A DNA stretch of 64,000 nucleotides from Tricholoma matsutake (taxonomy: Eukaryota > Basidiomycota > Agaricomycetes > Agaricales > Tricholomataceae), in the NCBI GenBank assembly GCA_026075535.2, contig AP026540.1, forward strand, positions 62,001 to 126,000, written 5' to 3'. The first letter of the stretch is position 1. Each line of letters begins with the position of its first letter. The notes beneath the pieces were generated by a model. The model searched no databases. It was given only the letters and a program-made list of their open reading frames with translations, and had not been told where the DNA came from. Below, piece after piece: positions 33,020 to 44,025 of the stretch. The translations under genes were made by a program, and so were the position numbers.

Positions 33020-33525
33020 TGTAATGTTGTCTAATGGACTGGCCAGAGGTAGGAAAAGGAAATTGTAAGGGTATCTGGCACAATATTGTTGTCGCCTGCG
33101 GTCGCACTGACTTACCATATCATGTGTTCACCCAGTGTACACGGACATCCCAGACGTCCATGGTCATGCCAATGTTGTCTAATGGACTGGCCAGAGGTAG
33201 GAAATGAAAATTGTAAGGGTATCTGGCACAATATTGTTGTTGCCTGCGGTCGCACTGACTTACCATATCATGTGTTCACCCAGTGTACACGGACATCCCA
33301 GATGTCCATGGTCATGCCAATGTTGTCTAATGGACTGGCCAGAGGTAGGAAATGGAAATTGTAAGGGTATCTGGCACAATATTGTTGTTGCCTGCGGTCA
33401 CACTGACTTACCATATCATGTGTTCATCCAGTGTACGCAGACATCCCAGATGTCCATGGTCATGCCAATGTTGTCTAAAGGACCGGCCAGAGGTAGGAAA
33501 AGGAAATTGTAAGGGTATCTGGCAC
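33020..33525 (+). repeat. Tandem array of the 148-bp unit (array 2)
   Basis: Anchors CTGGCCAGAGG (last one CCGGCCAGAGG) lie at 33039, 33187, 33335 and 33483, each 148 bp apart. Same orientation as array 1. It sits upstream of paralogue B. Confidence 0.9.
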
Positions 33526-33640
33526 AGTATCGGCGACAGCAGGCGAGAACAATATAAGCTCTGCTACGCTGTCACATGGGGTTGTGACATACCTCTTATC
33601 ATACGTCTTATTGATTACCATCTAACATCTAACATCTACC

Positions 33641-35588
33641 ATGTCTGAAAGTACCGCGAGACAGCAAGGGAATCCACAGCTAGGCTTTGAGATTTGTCCA
33701 CACACGTGCGGATGTCGAATGACCCAGGCTGCAGTGAACCGGTCACGCAGACAGCCTGCATGGATGTGACAAGCTCCTTTGACCCTAAGGGACGGCCACC
33801 ACTTAAATTTCCATATCCAATCAAGAGAAGTACATCCAAACTGCACTGATGCGTGTGGAAATTTTGATAGTCCAGGTCGCGCACTAACAAATGAAGAGTA
33901 GGCCGCTTGGGTTCTGCATCTCGGCCATTATACCAAGTACCACAGACACATTCCGCCTCAATTCCAATCACTAATCCCTGCCACACCACTCAACGATGCC
34001 TATTCAGGTGCTCTGCCACCTCACCCACTGCCAGATCTTCGATCTCTGCCTGAAGCAATAGCCTCTATGTCTGTACAATCACATCCAGGTAATTCAGGCA
34101 GTGCATCGAGTGCTCAGCCAAAACTGCTCGTGGTTGAGAGTCCTCATATCTGTACAGAGCCAAATAGCCTCGAAAGCATCATGACTCTCTTAACCTATGA
34201 TCGCTATGTCATGGAAAGGAATACCCCAGGCCCTATTAAGGCTGCAATTCAGACAGCCCCTGCAGGAATGGCCTATCGGGAGTGGGTCCATAAGGATGAC
34301 CATAATCCAGACCTAGAGTCGTACCAAATACATGACATGGCAAGTATTGTATCACTTTGGATATTCTTATCTGATTATGGTTCTACCAGATGGTCTGGGC
34401 AATTGCATTTCTGGAAGCAGGGTGGTCCATTCAATGGATGAAATGGGACGTGTTCGTAGAGATTCTACTCAGCGGAAACTTCAGCCATATCACCAATATG
34501 TCAAATCTCAGCCTTATGGTGGGAGGTTTTAGCCTTGCTATCGACTACATGCATGTACCATGCTTCCTCATATACTCCATTAACCTCTGAATGATATTAC
34601 TGAACATCCAGGATTGAATCGGACGAATATTGACCAATTTTGGTGCAACTTACTCAAGTTGTCCCTCGATGTTCCAATGTTCCCCCACCCACAAGATCTT
34701 CTTGCATCGGCATGCAAGGTTCAGCATGACAATGACCTCATGACTGCTGCAATGACCGTGAACAAGACCCCCTATCCCAAATCTCTGATGTTGACCAACG
34801 AGCGGGATCTCAGGATGGCATGCAACAACGTCAACATTGTTGTTAAACGTGACTTCAGCGACTCGACAACGTGCACATTTCTCCCTGCGAGGGACGGGGG
34901 TGCCAACCACTGAACCGAGACAGTTCTCCAGAAATATGCCGAGTCAGAAATATTGTACAAAGGAATCGAGTGCCTGCCCCATCCGGCGTGGTTAGCCCAG
35001 CCTTGGATGCCTTCTTTAGTGGAGAAGGGAGAGATTAGGGCTTTTGTTGTCGGAGGTAAGCTACTACATGCTGTTCATACGTGGCCACAAAGCACCAGTG
35101 GTTGGACCCACAACTTCGAGTTGGTCGACAATTACATGCCCTTGAAACAACTAAAGTAAGCCCAACATTCGCAATACTTTGGAAGATAACTAACACTTTG
35201 TGGACCCGGGGATGCAGGTCACCTTGGACCGGTGCTCCACGAGGGGGGGTTTTCCAACGAAATATGCAACGAGAATCTGACGCCGGATCGGGCAACTGCC
35301 AGCCATAACGAATTTGTAAACTTCATGGAAGGGTCGGTGAAGGCAGTCCTCAACATCAAAAATACCAGACGACATGATCGTTCGTCATCATTACAAGTCT
35401 TCTGCCGCGTTGACGTCGGGGTTTTACAAGGGAGAGGTGGAAAATTCCACTACTACATCAATGAGCTGGAGAGAAGTCTTACAGTAGGTCTCTACCGCCG
35501 GGTCACTGCCGTCCATACTTGGACCATGGTGAACACTGCTATCAGGTTAATACCCGATTACCTACATACATGCAGGCTCAGGTCCTGA
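33641..35588 (+). pseudogene. Cys-rich N-terminus plus ATP-grasp-like protein (paralogue B)
   Basis: ATG 33641 opens a frame with CPHTCGC, echoing the CCHTC of paralogue A; the frame then meets a TGA near 33770 and coding resumes in pieces (PPHPLPDLRSLPEAIASM, then SLESIMTLLTYDRYVME, 34025-34320). The ATP-grasp-like part follows: NVNIVVKRDFSDSTTCTFLP (34830-34890), WLAQPWMPSLVEKGEIRAF with VVGGKLLHAVHT (34990-35080), an intron 35157-35217 (GTAAGC...ATGCAG), then FCRVDVGV...YYINELERSLTVGLY (35400-35500). This gives the same block order as A, with clearly diverged sequence. An in-frame TGA lies at 34911-34913. It is flanked by 148-bp arrays in opposite orientation. The relationship to A is visible; the reaction is unknown. 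Confidence 0.6.
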
Positions 35589-35764
35589 GATAAGCACAGG
35601 TTACCGAATTCAGTTTTCTTTTTTACATGTCTGGTATAGTTATAGTTAGTGATCCTTGCAATGTTTAGACATGACTCAGATGCGGATATGGGTTTCCCGC
35701 TATTGCTTGTTACAGCTTTTGCAACCTCTTGCTATTCCACCAGACAACAGTGAACATATAATAT

Positions 35765-35970
35765 GGCAAGTCTGCATGACTGCAGGCGACAACAATATCG
35801 TGCCAGATACCCTTACAATTTTGATGTGGTAAGTCAGTGCGACCACAGGTGACAACAATATTCTGCCAGATACCCTTACAATTTCCATTTCCTACCTCTG
35901 GCCAGTTCATTAGACAACATTGGCATGACCATGGACGTCTGGGACGTCCACGTACACTGGGTGAACAGAT
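35765..35970 (-). repeat. 148-bp repeat, minus orientation (array 3)
   Basis: About one and a half degenerate units in reverse orientation: CAGATACCCTTACAATTTCC, CTACCTCTGGCCAG, then the TGGACGTCTGGGACGTCCA palindrome near 35933-35951. It closes the module around paralogue B, which starts at array 2 in the plus orientation. Confidence 0.85.
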
Positions 35971-36033
35971 GATAGCATTTATTCATAGAAGTACAGGTAG
36001 CAATTTAAAAAAATAAATGATGAAATTAAATGG

Positions 36034-36626
36034 TTAGATACTCCGACTGCACCTGGGGCATGAGTACACTTTCCATGTCTTTTCGAAGACAAAGTCCCGC
36101 AAAAAATCTTCGCCCAACAGCGCCAACCAATTCTCTGGCAAGAAGGCATCGTCGAATTCCTGAAAATATGCTCCAAGCTTATCGATAATTTTCTCCGATG
36201 AAAGCCAATCCACATTGTCCTCCAGCAAAACCAGTTCGGTCGGAGACAAATTTTTGTCACTGCTGTGGGTTCCAGTTGAGTTGATTAGAGAGTTCACAAT
36301 AACAAGCCACTCACTTTCGGGTATCAGTATGGTCTGTGTAGAACTGCAGAAAAAACCAGGCGGGAGCGCCCGGTTTCACGCGAATCTCCCTTACATGCGC
36401 GATCCGAAAATCCCTTCGGAGGTTTTTGTTGGCAAGTCTTCCCTTCAGAACCACATAAACGCTTGAAGAGAAGTCGGGTAAGATTGATGCAGACATAGAT
36501 CAGCTAGATCAGCTGGGCTTACCAATCGTTCAAGCTGACCATGACAGAGTCGCCATTGCCCTCCACAACCGTCTCAGTCACCATGGGGAGCTTTTGAATC
36601 TTTCTGGAATTGGCTTCAGAGACCAT
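36034..36626 (-). CDS. BAH-like domain protein, three exons
   Basis: Starting at ATG 36626 (MVSEANSRKIQKLPMV), the frame splices through an intron at about 36519-36461 (GTAAGC...TTCAAG) to VYVVLKGRLANKN and HVREIRVKPGAPAWF, FLQFYTDHTD, then a 52-nt intron near 36334-36283 (GTGAGT...CCACAG) to SPTELVLLEDNVDWL, DDAFLPENWLALLGED and ends VYSCPRCSRS. The pattern V.EIR...W.....FY...D followed by LSDH/LLEDN-like and PENW blocks is that of an Agaricomycete family I associate with BAH-like, chromatin-binding modules. That assignment is from memory of the family and is moderate. No internal stop is seen once spliced, making this one of the better preserved genes here. Confidence 0.55.
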
Positions 36627-36764
36627 GGTGGTTGACTCGAAAGACTTATCGATCACGCGATCTGTAGCGATAAGGTGACACGTGTTTGGATGCCTGCATC
36701 ATTCTTGCATTTTATCACGTGGTTGACTGCGAGATACTGTTAAAATTTCCTTGTGGCAAGTTCC

Positions 36765-36945
36765 CGTGACCACAGGTGACAATGATATGGTGCCAGATGC
36801 AGTTAAAATTTAGGTGTCACAGGACATGGACGCCTGTGACGTCCTTGTACACTCGGCGAACATATGATATGGCAAGTCAGTGCGACTGCAGGCGACAACA
36901 ATATTGTGCCAGATACCCTTTAAATTTCCTTTTACGACCTCTTCT
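36765..36945 (-). repeat. 148-bp repeat, minus orientation (array 4, diverged)
   Basis: Diverged pieces of the unit: ACATGGACGCCTGTGACGTCC (palindrome eroded), CATATGATATGGCAAGTCAG and CAATATTGTGCCAGATACCC. It lies just upstream of the BAH-like gene. Confidence 0.75.
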
Positions 36946-37329
36946 GAGCCTGGCACCCCAGAAAGATGACACAGCCTTACGGGCTTGGAACTCGTTGTGT
37001 GATAATACTTAGATGGCGGACACTCAGTAGTAATATAATTGACTATATTCAATGCTAGAATATACGAGCGTTAGTGTAGGTACATACCCTAAGTAATCTG
37101 TAACGATAAACACGATATAATACTCACCTCAGTACTCATATAAGTAACTGAAGTGACCGAAGAATCTATCTAGCTATATACATGTTGTGTTAGACAACGG
37201 GATAATGGGAGAAAGGTAACTATCAGATGTTTGTCCGGGCGCATCAAAGGGATGCACTAAGAATAGAATATGCATCAAATATGCCGACCGCATGTGATCA
37301 CAGTGTGAATCTCAACAAACATAGGCACA

Positions 37330-38576
37330 GACATGGCCGTCTGGGACGTCCGTGTACAGTGGGTGAACACATGATATGATAAGTCAGTGCGACCACAGGC
37401 GACGACAATACTGTGCCAGATACCCTTACAATTTCCTTTTCCTACCTCTGGCCAGTCCATTAGACAACATTGGCATGACCATGGACGTCTGGGACATCCG
37501 TGTACACTGGGTGAACACATGATATGGTAAGTCAGTGCAACCGCAGGCGACAACAATACTGTGCCAGATACCCTTACAATTTCCTTTTCCTACCTCTGGC
37601 CGGTCCTTTAGACAACATTGGCATGACCATGGACGTCTGGGACGTCCGTGTACACTGGGTGAACACATGATATGGTAATTCAGTGCGACAACAATATCAT
37701 TGCAGATACCCTTTACTTTTACAACCGGTAGAAATATCTGATTGCCTCATGGTATGCTGGTGTCAATTACAAATCTAGTCTAAGCAAACATACTAATGTC
37801 ACTGGGAGCGGATGCGACGCGCTGGAATCCTTGGAAGAGAGACCGTGGGTTTCAATGGTAATTAGCCCTGCTGCTATCGAACCGGGGCTGAGCTGAGTAT
37901 GACTACGAGAACTATATATCATTCCTCTTCTTGTGCCAGATACCCTTACAATTTCCTTTTCCAACCTCTGGTCAGTCCATTAGACAACATAGGATGGACA
38001 TCTGGGACATCCGTGTATGATACAAGTCAGTGCAATCACAGGTGTGCTTCCGATCGTCCTCCTGATTCACACTTGTCGATCGCGGTTTAACTTTAACTTT
38101 AACTTTAACTTTATTATGTGGCTGCTTGCAAGCCCAGTATACTGCTGCAAATATATGACATGGTCATGTGACATCCCTCATTCACACACTCAGTGGGGCG
38201 AATTGGGGTGCCTGTGGTCTGAAATCAACCCTATCACGGTTAGCCTGGTGTCCAAACCCACAGTGTGTCAAACCCTACAGTGGTTGTCACTAGGTCACGA
38301 CAACTGCTTTTAGTGTAAACAAATATAAATTCCACAAGTTACCCTACATCTTGCAAATAGTCTGACAGATATCACATTAAAATCACTTGACAGAATATTG
38401 CTGCGTGCAACAATCCTTGGCATGCTTGAGAGAGCATTGTACCCCCTTCTGCCCTCATGGATCCAACCCTAGGTGAGCACTGTACCCCCTTCTGACCCTA
38501 TGGATCCAACCCTGTGGCCCCCTTCTGCCCCCATGGATCAAACCCTGTGGCCAACCCTGGGAGGTCCCATAACCCT
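37330..38576 (-). repeat. Right arm of the long inverted repeat, including 148-bp array 5
   Basis: Array 5 (about 37330-37690, two to three units, minus orientation) passes into sequence that mirrors 25311-26220, including the (AACTTT)n tract at about 38087-38114 and the four-fold GGATCC-type repeats at 38430-38570. The match to the left arm ends at 38576. Confidence 0.85.
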
Positions 38577-39260
38577 TGGCCTGAGTCGCGGGTCTGTAGG
38601 GTGAGGGTGTGAGTCATGTCGACATGGGCAAGACGATTCAGAACTAGATGATAACATGGTGCTGGGCTGTAAGTCAGAACATCAGGCTAGGCCATGAGTC
38701 AGGTCAGCAACCCATGCACGTCTGTAGTGCTGATCATGCTGGTCACATTGACATGACCAAGACGAGGTGGAACCAAAGGAAAACTGATGGTCCTGGGCCA
38801 TGAGTAACTGAGACTTTGTGAGTGGAATCCATGATCCTACCTTGCCTCGTTCTCTCTCATGCTTCTTACTAGATCTGGTGTCAATGGGCTGCCCTTCAGC
38901 CTTGTCTGAGGTGGGCCAAGGATCCATATTGAGATGATGCCTGAAGGTATCGACAAGCCAGCTTCATGAAACCAGATCATCTTGTCATGTCAGCCTGACT
39001 CGCAGGATGGGTATGCGACATGGGCAAGACAATTAGGAACTAGATAACATGGTGCAGGGCAGCGAGTAAGGTCAATATGACTCACAGGATGAGCCTGTCG
39101 AGATGGCAAAGACGATCTGGAACTAGACTGATCATGCTAGTCATCTACACATGACTAACAGATTCTGGAACAAGAGGATACCTGATGTCTGTCGCCTCAA
39201 GTGAGGTAACAACTACAGTCCAGCTAACCCTGGGGTTCCAGATCATTGTGACATGAAGCG
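38577..39260. repeat. Degenerate tandem repeats around GACATGGGCAAGACGAT
   Basis: The phrase GACATGGGCAAGAC(G/A)ATT with GGAACTAGAT and AACATGGTGC recurs at about 38620, 39020 and, eroded, 39095. No open frame with a recognisable domain. Confidence 0.55.
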
Positions 39261-40420
39261 GAATTTTAGGCGGAGTTTTAATTTAGGGTCTCATCCGAAG
39301 TTGGTGAAACATCAGCACCATTGTGACATCAGTGGTGCTTGCATATGGGTATGGTAGTACACAGCTTAGGTGTCCATTCCATAACAAATCAAGTTCCAGT
39401 CAGCTCATAGTCAAACATGAATGCAGACATGAAACATAACATGACATATTGTAAAGTGCTGCATGATTGAACAAGATGGTGTGAAGTTTGCATACGATAC
39501 TCACTTCAACTCTACCCAGGCCTGTGGTCCCAGTGCTGTTGCTAGGCTACCAACCAGAGAGGAGGATGCTTTTCCTTTGACAAATGCCCAACTTGTTAAG
39601 ATAATTTTGCCCTTCTTATGAGTCAGCATGATGTTTACATGCTGATTCTCATTGAAAAACCCTATCTTCTCCAAGCAAACAATGGAAATAATAATGAAAT
39701 GCTCTTCATTCCCTGTCACAAAGAATGAGTATACTAGACACAGATTTATGAAAGAGTACCTTGGAAAGTGGCAATGTTGAAGCAGCAGTGTTCCCATGGC
39801 AGCCTCTCCCCTTCTAACTATGTATCTTATCTGGGAATAGGGGCCCCTATTCCACCTCTTTTCAGCCTTGCCTCACCCTAGACACACTTTTTGGGGGGGA
39901 TTCTGTCACAAGTTGCCATTGCTCTGGAATAGGGGAATTTGGCCCCCTATTCTCATCAGAGAGAGTCCTGTTAAATTTTCTTTTACTGACCTCCATGTTA
40001 AACACTTGGAAATACTCATTCTTGACAACATCTTCTGCATTTCATGATCCATCCTTGCATTTACAACTCATTCCACATTGAAAAACTGTTACAATATGTT
40101 GTAGCTCTGGAATAGAGGATTTTTTTTTGCTCAAAACACCTGTTGCTATGGAATAGGGGAACTTTTTCTCTGTACAATCACCCATCTCTCTGGAATAGGG
40201 GACTTGGGTTCCCTATTCCTGCAGTCTATTGTAGTCTCTCAATTTTTTCAACCAAGAATAGAATCAAATATATAAAGTCATATGCATTCACAACATATTA
40301 ATGTACTAGTGTCTCCTCATGTTTTGAGCATTCCTATGTATGGATTTTGAGTTGCTGATTTGTACCACTCTTCTGTGGGATGGGGTGATTAGGGTGAGCT
40401 CAGGTTGATTTCCCCCATGT
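39261..40420. other. No gene; series of GGAATAGGGG palindromes
   Basis: A perfect 20-bp palindrome, GGAATAGGGGCCCCTATTCC, lies at 39834-39853. Related broken palindromes (GGAATAGGGG...CCCTATTC) lie at about 39935-39953 and 40193-40222, and single arms near 40105 and 40150. The perfect one, with its flank ATGTATCTTATCTG, recurs inverted at 32293-32325. Confidence 0.6.
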
Positions 40421-40429
40421 GTGATTCCA

Positions 40430-41569
40430 TTTTTGACAGACCTCAAATTTCTGGTGGTTTGTTTGTTCGGAACAAATATGAAAAATTTGAGTGCAAGAAA
40501 TGACATTGAATATGTCCGATTGCCACCCATGAAGGGAATGCATGAGATGGTAGAAGCATTCAAAAAACAACTGGATGAAGTGAAGGACTATTCAGATTGG
40601 ACATCAAGAGACTGTTACATTATATTTGTGACATACATGGAAGATGGTGTGTATGTGGCTCAACAGCTTGGGATTGACTTCTATCATGCGACTTCTCTCA
40701 AGTACCCAATCACTTCAGACCAATGAAGAGAGATTTACCAGGGATGGGTGAAAGGTGAGAAGATTGGAATGGTGGCAAGCACTGCGATTGGTGCTGGAAA
40801 TGATTATGAACATGTGCGGCTGGCTGCTCACATTGGAAGTCCATACGACATGGTGACATACATTCAACAAACTGGCAGAGATGAAAGAGATGGACATTAT
40901 TCACATGCTGTTCTCATTCCCAAAAGGATGTCCACCGATGGTGAAAGACATTGACAATGATGCAACTGACCTGCGAGGACTTGGGGCAATGCATCAGTAT
41001 GCATACAACAGTGGAAAAGATGCACCTCCACATGGATGCTTGGTATTTCAAATGATGCTATACAATGATGGGCAAGGATATTCATGTTTGGACTTTGAAG
41101 ACAGGGAGGAATGCTCAGTATGTGAAGCTTGTAAGTTGTTACATTTTCTTTTATCGAGTGTTGACTTAAATGGGTCATAGACCATGGTAATGATGATACT
41201 GAATGGACGAAGAAGGCACTTCCAGATAAGAGGACTGATGAACCACTAGCAATGCCACCACAGACAACTTAGGATACTGAATGGACAAAGAAGGCACTTC
41301 CAGATAAGAGGACAGATGAACCACTAGCGATGCCACCACAGACAACTTCAGCATGTTTGAAACGCAAGCTGGAGGTGGCATTTGGACAGTCGATTGAACA
41401 GGCACACAAGCTAACATCAGAGATGATGTCTGTGAAACATGGAAGGGTAAACATGTTGGACAAAATACTGACAGTGATTGGGAAGGGATGTGGATACTGC
41501 TTGGCTAAAGGACAAGTGAATCCTAACAGTATTGTGGTCAGCATTGGGGTCCCCAATGCCAGTTTCTAA
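40430..41569 (+). pseudogene. RecQ-type helicase, C-terminal helicase lobe relic
   Basis: Plus-strand frames contain helicase lobe 2: DCYIIFVTYMEDG (motif IV region), FYHATSLKYPITSDQ, then after a TGA at 40725 EIYQGWVKGEKIGMVASTAI with GAGNDYEHVR (motif V), and YIQQTGRDERDG (motif VI, normally GRAGRDG). A frameshift near 40927 shifts coding to GCLVFQMMLYNDGQGYSC and CSVCEAC, the cysteine module that follows the helicase in this family; CGYCLAKG lies near 41495. Lobe 1 with Walker A and DEAH is absent. With a stop, a frameshift, an altered motif VI and a 79-bp duplication, it is dead. Confidence 0.75.
41194..41351 (+). repeat. Tandem duplication, 79-bp unit, two copies
   Basis: GATACTGAATGGACRAAGAA begins copies at 41194 and 41273, nearly identical. 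The length is not a multiple of three, so it shifts the frame within the helicase relic. Confidence 0.9.
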
Positions 41570-41698
41570 TTTTGGAATTATGTCTAAATTATCTATTTAT
41601 AGTTCACAATATATGCGGGCCGGGATAGATTGTCCTTTTTAGTTGTCACATGATGTAGCCAGTTGTTGGGTCGCTTTCACCCCTCTTGGGAATATTGT

Positions 41699-43279
41699 TT
41701 TTTTTTTTTTTTTTTTTTGGTGGAGCGTTTCCCACGATGGGGAAGCATTGGGACTCTAACAACATTATAGTCCCGTTGCCTGCTAGGGGTTCCAGGGTGT
41801 TAAAACCCTGGAGTAGCATAGGGAGTGTATATACCATGAGGAAATGCATTTACGCACAGAGTGTGGGGTTCAACCGGTCTAAATGGGATGGTGTGGCTTA
41901 ACCCAAACCTTCTCGTATCGACCAGCTCCTACCCACTAAAACCCCGCTTACCTCTGTCCAGTTACTGGGGAGGTCTTCCTCATTCTCGAGGGTGCCTTTC
42001 CATGTGTTGATTACAGTTTTTATTTTGAGGCTCTTTTTTCCAAATCTCAGGTTTGTCATGCGGCAGTCAATTTCGAGGCGATTGTCCATCATCTTATACC
42101 ATCGGTTCCTTACTTCTTCGGGTGTGAGGGGATTGTTTTCATTTCTTATTACTCTCTCACAGCAAATTTTCCAGATTAAGTGTGCAGACTCAGATATAAG
42201 GATTCTCCATAGACGTTCGGTGCCTGGGATGTGTTTCCCATCATTTATTCTAAATTCGGTAAGAGCACAACATATTATGTTTCCTATCCATGGTTGCCTC
42301 CACTCTAGGTTCTTCTGGGTCCAGATTTGCTCTGCAAATTCCCATATTTCTTTCTGTCCTGGTGATTCACATTGGGTCAAGATATGGTCCATCATTTCAG
42401 GGGTGCCGCAGTGTAGGCATTCGCATCAATTTTGAATTTCTTCGCAGAAATTTTCTTTTAGCCAGTATTTGCTGATTTGATATGCGCTATGTGCAGCCAT
42501 CCACAAGAAGTAGCGTGCATTCTGTGAGAAATCTTTGTGTTGGATGGCTTTCCAGATCCAGTCTTCGCTGGGTATTTTTCCAGTTGCATCCTCTACTTTG
42601 TTCTGTATCTGGTCAATCATTTGAATTGTGGCTCTCCTTTGATGTAGGTTTAGTTGCAGTTTCTTCTGTCGGATCCCTTTGTATGCTAAAGATTGCATTA
42701 GTTTGCTTAGTTTTGCGCCCTTTAGCTGGTAAGCTGGTTTGATGGCTAGTTCGACTTCGTCTGCTTGGTTTTTCTGTGCTCCTAGGTTTGCCATTTGATT
42801 TGCTCCTGTAATCCCCTGGTGTTGAGGGTTGTTCTTAACCCACTTGAGCATTGTCTTTCCTTCCCTATTTTGGAGGGTGGCGGTAGTGGCCTGGAGGATC
42901 TCTGCATTGGCCATTCCGATGTACCCCTGGTTTTCATGTTTGGCCAGGTTTCTAGTTAGTGCGTTAATCACATATTTAGAGTCACTCTCGATGTATAGGT
43001 TTGGGACTCCTTTGTTCTCCTCTACAGCAATTTTGATTGCAATGAGCCCTGCTGCCTGGTTTGTTTGAGGGAAGGTTAGGGGGAGTCGGAGTGATTTGTT
43101 TCTTGGGTTTCCCTCAAGGTAGAAGACTCCGGCACCTGCTCGGGCAGTGGTTGTGCCTGTGTTCAGTGTGGATCCAGTGGTTGCAACAGTGGTACTAGGT
43201 CTGTGTGTGGGGTTTGGGTTTGTTATGGTTCCAAGGTGTGATTCACCTTCGGTAAAGATTTGGAAGAGGTCTCTGACAG
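41699..43279 (-). mobile_element. LINE (non-LTR retrotransposon), 5'-truncated copy 1
   Basis: The poly(A) tail appears as poly(T) at 41699-41718; the copy is flanked by a perfect 16-bp target-site duplication, CTCTTGGGAATATTGT, at 41683-41698 and 43280-43295. It encodes the end of ORF2 on the minus strand: an RNase H-like domain (QTNQAAGLIAIKIAV, YIESDSKYVINALT, GANQMANLGA) and the C-terminal block DFSQNARYFLWMAAHSAY, MMDHILTQC, ENEEDLPSNWTEVSG. The first RNase H aspartate (TDGS in copy 2) reads TTGS and the glutamate reads Gly, so RNase H is inactive. The 5' end, including RT, is missing. This is the usual mark of target-primed integration followed by decay. Confidence 0.9.
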
Positions 43280-43559
43280 CTCTTGGGAATATTGTCAGGG
43301 ACAGTGTTATTTCTGTTGTCACATGATCCAGCCATACCTGCCCGTGACAAATTGTTTGTACTCTCGTCACTAGTCTTTGTTTCTGCAGGTCATTTTTACG
43401 TTACTTTACCATTTCATTCAATTTGTCCTGTCATGTCGTTTGCAACGACCTGTAAGTTTTGGTTTGGCCAGTCGTGGCTCTGCTGCGACTGGCCATATGT
43501 ATGTAAATCATTGCAAAGTTTTTGGCCAATAAAATGTGTTGAGTTTAAACCCTAATAGT

Positions 43560-43960
43560 ATCAGGTGCTGATGGGATCAGCGGCCTGTGATTGCCTGCAG
43601 TAGCCGGTCTGAACATTGGTCTATAACTGGACATAGATCTATTTATACATTGTATGATATGCAGACTGTAAGTACATGCCATGGGAGAATGTACTCTGTC
43701 TTTTATCTTTTGCTAAATTCAATCAGCATAGCTGGTGTGATGGGGTATAATTGGACATAGATCTATTTATACCTTTTATGATGTGCGGACTGTAAGTACT
43801 GTGGTTGAATGTAATATGTTCCTCTCTGTCATTTACTAACCGCGGTCAGCATAGCCAGTCTGAGCAATGCTCTTTAATTGGACATAAATCTATTTATATA
43901 TTGTATGGTATGTTGACCATAAGCACTAAACACGCCCTTCTCAATCAGTCACAAGTACCA
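43560..43960 (+). repeat. Three tandem copies of a 124-127-bp unit
   Basis: TGGACATAGATCTATTTATA recurs at about 43628, 43752 and 43879 with following ATGNTATG and TAAGYAC. No coding potential. Confidence 0.8.
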
Positions 43961-44025
43961 GCGGTTCTGTGATCACATGACCTAGCCGGTCCAAGGTAGC
44001 TTTTTTCCCACAATAGACACTATCT

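Larger units (their letters stand above)
25311..38576. mobile_element. 13.3-kb segment bounded by inverted repeats of about 1.3 kb
   Basis: The sequence from 25311 rightward (AGGGTTATGGGACCTCCCAG...) matches the reverse complement of the sequence from 38576 leftward for about 1.25-1.35 kb, with a few percent differences. It includes an (AAAGTT)n tract, identical translated frames on both sides, and 148-bp repeat arrays as the inner parts. The match stops sharply at 25311/38576: left flank GGTT, right flank CCAA when reverse-complemented. Inside lie two paralogous genes with ATP-grasp-like C-termini, a BAH-like gene, a multi-exon unknown gene, minisatellites and three more 148-bp arrays. I could not find a target-site duplication or a transposase, so it may be a large non-autonomous or composite element, or an inverted segmental duplication. 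Confidence 0.65.

Noticed and set aside
42482..43555. Plus-strand frames across both LINEs
   Set aside because: Antisense of the ORF2 coding sequence, which is clearly on the minus strand.
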